Shown: one piece after another, positions 6,478 through 12,417 of the stretch
Layout of the letters: each line of letters begins with the position of its first letter
How positions within the stretch are numbered: the stretch's first letter is position 1
Notes under the pieces: generated by a model
The model's database searches: none
What the model saw: only the letters and a program-made list of their open reading frames with translations
Told to the model about the DNA's origin: nothing
Made by a program: the position numbers and the translations under genes
DNA from: Mobilitalea sp.
GTDB taxonomy: Bacteria > Bacillota_A > Clostridia > Lachnospirales > Lachnospiraceae
Direction of reading: 5' to 3'
Length of the DNA stretch: 12,417 nucleotides
Assembly: GCA_029974875.1 (NCBI GenBank)
Contig: JARKQP010000296.1
Location: forward strand, 1 to 12,417

Positions 6478-7926
6478 TTAATCTTGTACGTACGCTGCTG
6501 CGCCTTCTCCTGCAAAGCGTCCGGTGTTCAGGCAATAGCCCATGGTATTACCCGGCAGTAAGAACATGTAGCTGTCGCCGTAAATTGTACATGTATCAGT
6601 ACCTGCTGCGTACAGGCCCGGAACCGGCTTCCATTCATTGTCAAGCACCTCTGCATTTTCATTGATCTTGATGCCGCCCAGGGTACCGTATGCACCCGGT
6701 CTGAAGGTTCCTGCATAAAAAGGTCCCTTCTTGATTGGTTTCATAAAACGACGGTCCTTAAAGAATACCTCATCATAGGATTCACACATCTCATTGTATT
6801 CCTCTACAGTTTCCACAAAGGTGTCCACATCAATGCCAAGCTTCCCTGCCAGCTCCTCCAGGGTGTCAGCCTTTACCACGTCCGGATTATTGTTTGCGAT
6901 AGAATCCTCTACCACCTGCTCAAAGTCATCAATGTTTTCCGGGTGATGTACGAAGTTTGTCACATCAAGTCCGCTCCGCTTGTAGCCCTTTAAGATACTG
7001 GTATCGATGATGGAGTAAGCGATCTTGCCCCTCTGGATTGCGATTGCGTTACCGGTAAAGGTAGTATTCTGCATCTCCTCCTCGTTCATGAAGCGCTTGC
7101 CGAAGTTATTCACTAACAGGTTAGGCTGCATAAAGGTTGCAGGGATACAGTCAGGTCCAAAGTCGGAGTTGGGAAGGATGTACATCATTTCCATGCTCAT
7201 CTCCGTCGTAGCTGCGCCAACCTCTGCCGCCATATTGATGCCGTCACCCTTAAGGCCGGGAATTGCAAAGCTAAAGAGATCCCCACGCCAGGTATAGCCG
7301 GTTCTTTCCTTGATCATCTCAGGGTTGTCACCTGCTCCGCCGCAGGCTACGATAACTGCTTTTGCACTTACCTCGATTTCTTCACCGGATTTGTCAACCG
7401 CAATCAGTCCGCAGATTTTGCCGTCCTCACCTCTTAAGATCTTCGTTGCAGGAGTTTCCATAAAGAATTCCACTCCCAATTCCTTTGCCCTTTCCATCAG
7501 GGTTTTGTTCATAATGGCACCGCCATTACGGCCGATACCGCCGTTAACGGCTACGATATGCCAGGTAGCCTCTGACTTGGGGAAGTATTTGTAAGCACCT
7601 GCAAATTCCAGGCCCATATCCTCCAGCCATGCAATGGTATCCGCTGAATTGCCGAAATACTTCCTAACCAGGTTCGCATCCACTCTCCAGTGTGTGTAAT
7701 CCATAAACATCTTAAAGGCTTTTTCCACGCTGATGTCAACCATCTGCTGCTGTTGCTGTCTTGTGCCGATTCCCAAGGGACCCATGCCCATGTTAGCAGC
7801 ACCGCCAACTACGTTTGCCTTTTCAAATACCATAACCTTTGCGCCGTCCTCTGCTGCCTGGACTGCTGCTGCAAGGCCGGATGGACCGGCAGCGATAACT
7901 GCTACCTGTGTTTCTAACTTCTTCAT
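6478..7926 (-). CDS. FAD-dependent fumarate-reductase-like oxidoreductase (FAD_binding_2 family)
   Basis: A 482-residue soluble flavoprotein of the fumarate reductase/succinate dehydrogenase flavoprotein superfamily, which includes urocanate and 3-ketosteroid reductases or dehydrogenases. The N-terminal FAD motif is VAVIAAGPSGLAAA (8-21), in which the first glycine of GxGxxG is alanine. Family features include FEKANVVGGAA (34-44), VIVACGGAG (191-199), GTLGGIKIN (414-422) and the C-terminal GLYAAGTDT (437-445) with LPGNTMGYCLNTGRFAGE (457-474). A run of five glutamines sits at 57-61. There is no signal peptide, heme-binding CxxCH or FMN-transferase motif, so electrons probably come from the two iron-sulfur genes that follow 13 bp downstream. 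ATG at 7926 has GGAGG eight bases upstream. Likely role: reduction of a carbon-carbon double bond in an organic acid, enone or ring compound; the substrate is unknown. Confidence 0.9.
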   Translation of the reverse strand: MKKLETQVAVIAAGPSGLAAAVQAAEDGAKVMVFEKANVVGGAANMGMGPLGIGTRQQQQQMVDISVEKAFKMFMDYTHWRVDANLVRKYFGNSADTIAWLEDMGLEFAGAYKYFPKSEATWHIVAVNGGIGRNGGAIMNKTLMERAKELGVEFFMETPATKILRGEDGKICGLIAVDKSGEEIEVSAKAVIVACGGAGDNPEMIKERTGYTWRGDLFSFAIPGLKGDGINMAAEVGAATTEMSMEMMYILPNSDFGPDCIPATFMQPNLLVNNFGKRFMNEEEMQNTTFTGNAIAIQRGKIAYSIIDTSILKGYKRSGLDVTNFVHHPENIDDFEQVVEDSIANNNPDVVKADTLEELAGKLGIDVDTFVETVEEYNEMCESYDEVFFKDRRFMKPIKKGPFYAGTFRPGAYGTLGGIKINENAEVLDNEWKPVPGLYAAGTDTCTIYGDSYMFLLPGNTMGYCLNTGRFAGEGAAAYVQD

Positions 7927-8031
7927 AAGGAAACCTCCGTCTTCTTAATATTTTAGTTTTTCCTGCGATCTAATGATACTGCCCTTTTCTCTCTAATCCA
8001 TATGGATTTTTATCTTGGATATCCTACCCAT

Positions 8032-8081
8032 AAGGCCCCACAACAAAAACCTTAATTGTATTTTTGCCATGGGGTACCCTT
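8032..8081 (-). promoter_or_regulatory. Imperfect hairpin in the leader of the FAD-reductase gene
   Basis: In the 165-bp gap between the iron-sulfur flavoprotein and the FAD reductase, AAGGCCCCA (8032-8040) pairs with TGGGG plus CCTT (8070-8074, 8078-8081; three-base bulge). CAAAAA (8044-8049) pairs with TTTTTG (8061-8066), leaving an 11-base loop. On the minus strand no clear T-run follows, so termination is doubtful. An attenuator, processing site or mRNA-stability element fits as well. A second short palindrome, ATCCATATGGAT, lies nearer the gene (about 7997-8008). No good promoter is evident. Confidence 0.4.
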
Positions 8082-8091
8082 AGGAATATAT

Positions 8092-9024
8092 TTACTGCGG
8101 CATAGTTGCACTGATAAAGGCCTTGTATGTATCGTTACGCTCCTTAAATAAGGGGTTCTTCTTCCATTCCGTCAGCTTGCCTTCATTTTCCTTGATATCA
8201 TCACAGTGGATGAATTTACCGGGCATTGTGTTATGGGCATGCCCTACCTGCTCCGGAACAAATTCAAATTTAACCTTGCCGTCCACAACCTTAATGTCGC
8301 CTTCAATACCGCAGAGGCAGCAGATTGCCTTGGAGGCATCATCATTTAAGTAAAACTCCCTGTTGTGGCAGTGTGGACAGATACCGGGATCTCCCAGGTA
8401 CTTTGCCTCTTCCATATTGGCTGCTGCCTTTGCAAGGTTCACTCCGATTTCATGTGCCCTTTCTACCTTCTCATCCTCCATGACGATACATTTTGACCAG
8501 GAGAATACCTCATTATCAATCGTCTTCCAGATCGGAATGAGGGACAGCATCTCGAAATCACAGGCAATTCTGGTACTCCAGTCAGAGCCGCCGATACCCA
8601 TGTAGGATACCACCTTATCCTTAAAGATCCTCTGGTCAGGAGCCTTGCCGCCGGTAGCCTCCGCAATCTTGGTGCCGACTACATTCATCGCCTTATCCAT
8701 TCTTGGGCCAAAACGGTCCGTAACAGTCCTAAAGATGGCTGCAGCGCCCTTTTCAAAGATGGGGATGGCAAATACAACTGCATCTGCATCAAGGATCTTA
8801 TCCTTCAGCCATTCGAAGTCATCCTTCAATACGCATTTTCCACCCCTGCCGGACATTAAGCTCTGTACACAGGCGATACATCCTGTACAGTGCTCCAGGT
8901 TTAAATCAAGCAGACGGATGAATTCGATTTCTGCACCCATCTCCTGTGCGCCCATTAATGCCTCTTTACACATCGCGTCGTTATTACCGTTTTTTGTTCC
9001 TCCTGAAATACCCAATACTTTCAT
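8092..9024 (-). CDS. Iron-sulfur flavoprotein (flavodoxin-fold FMN reductase) with zinc-ribbon-like tail
   Basis: A 310-residue protein beginning MKVLGISGGTKNGNNDAMCK, the FMN phosphate-binding start of the NADPH-dependent FMN reductase/iron-sulfur flavoprotein family. C46-xx-C49-xx-C52 followed by C64 matches the compact cysteine motif that binds 4Fe-4S in this family. The flavodoxin-like part ends near residue 205. An additional C-terminal region has C216-xx-C219 and C235/C236-x-C238, which looks like a zinc ribbon or rubredoxin-like knuckle, and then about 70 residues I cannot assign. ATG at 9024 has GGAGG upstream. Its neighbours are butyrate kinase upstream and an FAD reductase downstream. 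It may be an electron carrier or itself an ene-reductase. A flavone-reducing FMN enzyme has been described from the gut bacterium Flavonifractor, and whether this protein belongs to that class needs a direct comparison. Confidence 0.85.
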   Translation of the reverse strand: MKVLGISGGTKNGNNDAMCKEALMGAQEMGAEIEFIRLLDLNLEHCTGCIACVQSLMSGRGGKCVLKDDFEWLKDKILDADAVVFAIPIFEKGAAAIFRTVTDRFGPRMDKAMNVVGTKIAEATGGKAPDQRIFKDKVVSYMGIGGSDWSTRIACDFEMLSLIPIWKTIDNEVFSWSKCIVMEDEKVERAHEIGVNLAKAAANMEEAKYLGDPGICPHCHNREFYLNDDASKAICCLCGIEGDIKVVDGKVKFEFVPEQVGHAHNTMPGKFIHCDDIKENEGKLTEWKKNPLFKERNDTYKAFISATMPQ

Positions 9025-9080
9025 TTTGTGCCTCCTTCGCTCTCTTTAAAATTTATAGATAACCTGCAGAACCTGTTTCA

Positions 9081-10193
9081 CTATTTGGAGCAGTCAAATC
9101 CTGTCCAAACCGGAATTCCTGTATATTCTTTTATCTCTTCCTCACCACTGAGGGCACGGATTGCCCCGGAAGCAAGCGCCTCCATCTCAAAATCCCCGCC
9201 ATATACCTTAATCGGCGCTAAAAATCCACATAGCCTTGTGATATTTGATACAAAATATGGCTCGTTGCTTACACCGCCGGTCAGGATGATTCCATCCACC
9301 TGGCCTTCCAGCACCACCGCATAGGAGCCGATGAATTTTGCCAGCTGGTATGCCATGGCATCATAGACCAGCTTCGCATATTCATTCCCCTCCTCGACCA
9401 TTTTCTTGATGGTACGGGTATCGTCGGTGCCAAGGTGTCCAAGGAGACCGCCGGTCTTGCTGATCTTCTCAATCATTTCCTTCTCTGTGTATTCACCGGA
9501 AAAGCACATCTTAATGATGGGCACCGCCGGAACGGAGCCGGAACGGTTTGGAGCCATCGGTCCGTCACCATTTAATACGTCATTGCCGTCAACGATTTTG
9601 CCCTTACGCTGGGCAGTTATGGATAAGCCGCCGCCCACGTGGGCAACTACAAAATTACATTCCTCATACTTTTTGCCAAGCTCCTTTGCGTATCTCATGG
9701 CAACCTCTTTCTGGTTCAGCACATGGACACGGCTCTCCCTGTATAAGCCCTTGATACCCGTAACCCTGGCCAGATCCTGGAACTCATCTACGTCCGGTGG
9801 ATTGACAAGGTACGCCGGTGCCCCGGTCTTCCCTGCAAATTCATCAATGATCTGGGAGCCAAGGAGTGCCGGATGCTTTACGGTCTTGCCTTCCCTGGAA
9901 TCCTTTAGGACCGCTGCATTTACGTTATAGATGCCGCCGACCATGGGAGCCAGCCCGCCGCTGTAGGCAGCATATGCGTCAATATCCTCCAGGGAAATAT
10001 TATTTTTCCCCAGCTCCGTTAAAATCGTCTCCACACGGTATGGCAGCTGGTCCTTAATTTCCTTAAAGGTCTTTAGTACCTCCGGGTCATGGGATACATT
10101 TGCCTTAAATACAATGGTATCATTCTCAAAAACAGCCAGCTTAGTGGACGTGGAGCCCGGGCTTAGGGTAAAGATACGGTATGTTTTATTCAT
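9081..10193 (-). CDS. buk: Butyrate kinase
   Basis: A 370-residue member of the acetate/butyrate kinase (ASKHA) family, slightly longer than the usual ~355 residues. It catalyses acyl phosphate + ADP to carboxylate + ATP in the cytoplasm. The N-terminal phosphate-binding segment is SPGSTSTKLAVFEND (11-25), where most relatives have NPGSTSTK. The central HVGGGLSI and DGNDVLNGDGPMAPNRSG segments and the C-terminal GQVDGIILTGG are characteristic of butyrate rather than acetate kinases. ATG at 10193 overlaps the upstream stop codon as ATGA, so the gene is translationally coupled to the phosphotransacylase; GGAGG lies at 10201-10205. The pair would convert an acyl-CoA to free acid with ATP gain. 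Butyrate is the default substrate; branched or aryl-chain acids are possible because the family is permissive. Confidence 0.93.
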   Translation of the reverse strand: MNKTYRIFTLSPGSTSTKLAVFENDTIVFKANVSHDPEVLKTFKEIKDQLPYRVETILTELGKNNISLEDIDAYAAYSGGLAPMVGGIYNVNAAVLKDSREGKTVKHPALLGSQIIDEFAGKTGAPAYLVNPPDVDEFQDLARVTGIKGLYRESRVHVLNQKEVAMRYAKELGKKYEECNFVVAHVGGGLSITAQRKGKIVDGNDVLNGDGPMAPNRSGSVPAVPIIKMCFSGEYTEKEMIEKISKTGGLLGHLGTDDTRTIKKMVEEGNEYAKLVYDAMAYQLAKFIGSYAVVLEGQVDGIILTGGVSNEPYFVSNITRLCGFLAPIKVYGGDFEMEALASGAIRALSGEEEIKEYTGIPVWTGFDCSK

Positions 10194-11206
10194 TCCTTCG
10201 CCTCCTGCTTTCCATTCCTTGCCTGTGCACGGATAATCAGCATGAGGATGTTGCCCATCATCTCAGACAGGGGTGCACTTCTTGAGAAGTCGCAGACCGG
10301 CTTTGCAAAGCCCTGCAGGATCGGTCCATAAGCATCACCGTGGGCAAAATTCTGGATCAGCTTCACACCGATATTACCGGCATGGAGGTTCGGGAAAATC
10401 AGTACATTTGCCTTACCGGCAACCTCGCTTTCCCTCTTTACCTTATTCTGTGCGACCTTTGGTATGATTGCCGAATCCAACTGGAATTCACCGTCAATCT
10501 TGATGTCAGGCCTTCTCCTCTTAACGAGGTTAATTGCTGCCGTAATCACGTCAATGCTTTCATGCTCCGCACTGCCGCAGGTTGAGAATGCCAGCATGGC
10601 AACCCTTGGCTCCCACCCTAACAGGGTTTTCACGGAATCTGCGGAAGCAATTGCAATATCTGCAAGTCCGTCTGAATCCGGGGAAGGATTCACGGCACAG
10701 TCAGCAATTGCGAGCATCTGTCCTTCGGGACCTTCAAAGCCGGGAACATTGAGGATTCCCATGCTGGAGATGGTCTGGAAGCCTTCCTCCAGGCCTACGA
10801 TTCCCTGGGCTGCGATGATTACATCCGCGGTGGTATAGACACGGCCTGCCGCAACTCCATCCACCTCACCAAATTTTAATAGGAACATGGCAAAGTTAAC
10901 CGGTTCCTTTGATTTTCTGCGGAAGGCTTTTGCATCCTCTTCCGTAATATATTTTTCTGAAAGCTGTTCCTTGACCTCATCATCCTTATTATCAAAGAAA
11001 ATGAAGCCTTCAACAGAGATTCCTGCGGAAGCTGCAAACTCAGTGATTGTCCCTTCATTTCCGATGAGGACCGGATAGCCGATCTTCCTATCGGCAACTT
11101 CCCTGGCTGCCCGGAGGATCATCTCATTATCCGTCTCCGGGAATGCGATCCTCTGGGGATTTTGTCTTGCCTGCTCCTCTAATCTAACAAATAAATCGTT
11201 GCTCAT
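10190..11206 (-). CDS. pta: Phosphate acetyltransferase-type phosphotransacylase
   Basis: A 338-residue member of the PTA_PTB family: acyl-CoA + phosphate to acyl phosphate + CoA. The sequence follows the phosphotransacetylase pattern rather than that of short (~300-residue) clostridial Ptb: IADCAVNPSPDSDGLADIA, MLAFSTCGSAEHES, DGEFQLDSAI, KANVLIFPNLHAGNIGVKL, and a terminal PVCDFSRS carrying the catalytic-type S308-R309 (the usual Asn of PVNDLSR is Cys). ATG at 11206 is preceded by GGAGGA at 11211-11216. An ORF start at 11335 would only add 43 residues, partly translated from the 15-bp repeats, and is rejected. The stop overlaps the butyrate kinase start. Pairing with a butyrate kinase suggests a substrate longer than acetyl-CoA, but acetyl-CoA remains possible. 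Confidence 0.9.
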   Translation of the reverse strand: MSNDLFVRLEEQARQNPQRIAFPETDNEMILRAAREVADRKIGYPVLIGNEGTITEFAASAGISVEGFIFFDNKDDEVKEQLSEKYITEEDAKAFRRKSKEPVNFAMFLLKFGEVDGVAAGRVYTTADVIIAAQGIVGLEEGFQTISSMGILNVPGFEGPEGQMLAIADCAVNPSPDSDGLADIAIASADSVKTLLGWEPRVAMLAFSTCGSAEHESIDVITAAINLVKRRRPDIKIDGEFQLDSAIIPKVAQNKVKRESEVAGKANVLIFPNLHAGNIGVKLIQNFAHGDAYGPILQGFAKPVCDFSRSAPLSEMMGNILMLIIRAQARNGKQEAKE

Positions 11207-11263
11207 TTCTTCCTCCGTCCTGCATTTATTCTTGCAGTGAAGCTTCTCTGTGCTGTATATTCC

Positions 11264-11458
11264 GGAATCCTGAATTTCAAGGTTCTGCATTTTAAGATCC
11301 TGCATCCTAAGATCCTGAATTTCAAGATCTTGCATCCTGAGATCCTACATTTCAAGATCCCTCATCCCAAGATCCTGCATTTCAAGATCCTGCACCCCAA
11401 GATCATGCATCCCGAGATCCTACATCCCGAGATCCTACATCCCAATATACCGCATCAG
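11264..11458. repeat. 15-bp tandem repeat array, 13 units
   Basis: Thirteen consecutive 15-bp units run from 11264 to 11458 with no length change. Plus-strand consensus: AAGATCCTGCATTTC or AAGATCCTGCATCCC. Units 11 and 12 (11414-11443) are identical; outer units 1, 2 and 13 are the most diverged. The array fills the gap between the hydrolase stop (11459) and the phosphotransacylase leader. Since 15 is a multiple of three, frames across it look open over several units on both strands. On the minus strand, however, units 6, 11 and 12 contain TAG in the frame that would join the phosphotransacylase. Each minus-strand unit carries an AGGAT upstream of an ATG in the next unit. Confidence 0.9.
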
Positions 11459-12388
11459 CTAAGCTCTTAATTTTAAATATTTCCTTAATTGTCCCAGAGT
11501 GATCTGGATTGCCCTCTCTGCCGCATCTCCAAAATTCTCCCGGAAGGAGGCCTTCGTATCCTCAGGAATGGTTTCATACCAGGCCTTATTATAATAATCC
11601 TCAATATAACCGTGGTGGGCATACTCTATCTCCTGAGCCTCCACCACTACCCCGGCTTCCTTTAGCAGCTTTGCATAAAGGAGCCCTTCCTTGCTTAAGG
11701 CATCCTCCTTTGCAGTTAAAACCACCGCCGGAGGCATACCGGCAAGCAACTGCCCCGGTGCCGTTACCGGGGAGATCCAGGGAAGTCCGCGCTCCTCTTC
11801 CCTGCAATACAGGTCATTAAAGGCATCGATTACCTCACAGGGGATATCCGCCGGATATTTATCCTTATTGTCCGGCTCTGTTACCGCATCCAGGTAAGGG
11901 TAATGCAGTATCTGGCATGCAATTTTATAGGCTGTTTCTTCCTTGAATTTCATGCAGGCCACTGTCGCAAGATTCGCTCCGGCACTATATCCCATCAGGG
12001 CAAAGCTGCCCGCATCCATCCCATACTCTTTTGCATGAGCCGCGAAATACCCCATAACCGCCAATATGTCTTCGATTGCTGCAGGATATGGGTGCTCCGG
12101 GGCTTTCCTGTAATTAATTCCAACAACGTGTATATTCAGCTCATCTTTAATTAATTCACGTAAAGCGTCATTCTTTGCTGCATGGCCAAGAACAAAGCCT
12201 CCTCCATGTAATTCAAAAAGTACGGCTGCAGGAGCCAATGCTGCCCTATGAAAATAAACCTCTACCGCTTCTTCCCCGCCCGGTATCCAGATTTTTTCAC
12301 CCCTGAGCGGACAAAGCTCTACCGCTTCCAGCACCACGCTTCTTAAATGGGGGATTATTTTCCTAAAGCTTTTTGTATACTCTTTCAT
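11459..12388 (-). CDS. Alpha/beta-hydrolase, HSL-family carboxylesterase
   Basis: A 309-residue cytoplasmic hydrolase of the hormone-sensitive-lipase (bacterial type IV) family. The oxyanion motif is H61-G-G-G64, followed by YRKAPEHPYPAAIED (93-107), the nucleophile elbow G133-Y-S135-A-G137 (usually GDSAG), acid D229 (AKEDALSKEG) and base H259 (HHGY). It would hydrolyse a small ester, perhaps a plant phenolic or acyl ester feeding the cluster, although nothing in the sequence fixes the substrate. ATG at 12388 is the first in-frame ATG in the window, but the nearest GGAGG (12404-12408) is 15 bases away, which is long. The frame stays open to the window edge, so a start beyond 12417 cannot be excluded. 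It lies first in the visible gene row, separated from the phosphotransacylase by the 15-bp array. Confidence 0.85.
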   Translation of the reverse strand: MKEYTKSFRKIIPHLRSVVLEAVELCPLRGEKIWIPGGEEAVEVYFHRAALAPAAVLFELHGGGFVLGHAAKNDALRELIKDELNIHVVGINYRKAPEHPYPAAIEDILAVMGYFAAHAKEYGMDAGSFALMGYSAGANLATVACMKFKEETAYKIACQILHYPYLDAVTEPDNKDKYPADIPCEVIDAFNDLYCREEERGLPWISPVTAPGQLLAGMPPAVVLTAKEDALSKEGLLYAKLLKEAGVVVEAQEIEYAHHGYIEDYYNKAWYETIPEDTKASFRENFGDAAERAIQITLGQLRKYLKLRA

Positions 12389-12417
12389 AATGTATGTGAA
12401 AATCCTCCATCGTACTT

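Noticed and set aside
9406..9930. Plus-strand 174-residue open frame
   Set aside because: It is antisense to a well-supported butyrate kinase and shows no recognisable domain; it is a shadow frame.
11207..11335. N-terminal extension of the phosphotransacylase into the 15-bp repeats
   Set aside because: The ATG at 11206 has a well-placed GGAGGA and gives the family's usual length. The extension is repeat-coded, and further repeat units carry TAG stops.
11237..11470. Plus-strand 77-residue frame made of five-residue repeats (FKILH/PKILH type)
   Set aside because: It is a direct product of the 15-bp array read in an open frame, lies antisense to the operon, and has no proper ribosome-binding site. 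It is not a pentapeptide-repeat-family protein.

Overview
The window reads as a catabolic gene cluster from an anaerobic low-to-medium GC Firmicute, most likely a Clostridia/Lachnospiraceae-type gut or sediment bacterium. The reasons are strong GGAGG ribosome-binding sites, cysteine-rich iron-sulfur flavoenzymes, and a butyrate kinase. The species is inferred from general character only. All eleven recognisable genes lie on the minus strand, so transcription runs from right to left. I see no RNA gene, IS transposase, CRISPR array, regulator or transporter.

Layout in transcription order: (1) an HSL-family alpha/beta-hydrolase (12388-11459); (2) a gap filled by a 13-unit, 15-bp tandem repeat; (3) a Pta-type phosphotransacylase (11206-10190) overlapping butyrate kinase (10193-9081) by ATGA; (4) an iron-sulfur/FMN flavodoxin-fold protein with a zinc-ribbon-like tail (9024-8092); (5) a tightly packed three-gene redox module: an FAD-dependent fumarate-reductase-like oxidoreductase (7926-6478), a NuoG-like/GltD-like fusion (6464-4326) and a shortened NuoF-like iron-sulfur protein (4333-3200); (6) a 346-bp gap with a 123-bp palindromic element and 17-bp direct repeats; (7) a small cupin (2853-2503); (8) a 32-bp tandem array running into the ribosome-binding site of an SDR dehydrogenase (2322-1531); (9) a 3-hydroxyacyl-CoA-dehydrogenase-family protein (1369-440); (10) a degenerate 35-bp array; (11) the first 59 codons of a cyclase-family metal hydrolase, which runs off the left edge (178-2).

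Working hypothesis: the left block (SDR reductase, HAD-family dehydrogenase, cyclase-family hydrolase) has the enzyme-family composition of anaerobic phloroglucinol degradation. In that route phloroglucinol reductase (SDR), dihydrophloroglucinol cyclohydrolase (cyclase family) and 3-hydroxy-5-oxohexanoate dehydrogenase (HAD family) open and oxidise the ring, and a triacetate-cleaving lyase follows; that lyase would have to lie outside the window. The phosphotransacylase and butyrate kinase would then recover ATP from the acyl-CoA product. The three-gene redox module and the iron-sulfur flavoprotein would carry NAD(P)H electrons to an ene- or aromatic-type reduction, perhaps an upstream step on a plant polyphenol, with the hydrolase possibly releasing the substrate from an ester. 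The enzyme families are read from the sequence. The substrate and pathway are inference.

The most unusual non-coding feature is that four of the larger intergenic gaps each contain a different short tandem repeat (15, 17, 32 and 35 bp). Each lies just upstream of a gene, and one array duplicates the Shine-Dalgarno sequence of the SDR gene inside self-pairing hairpins.
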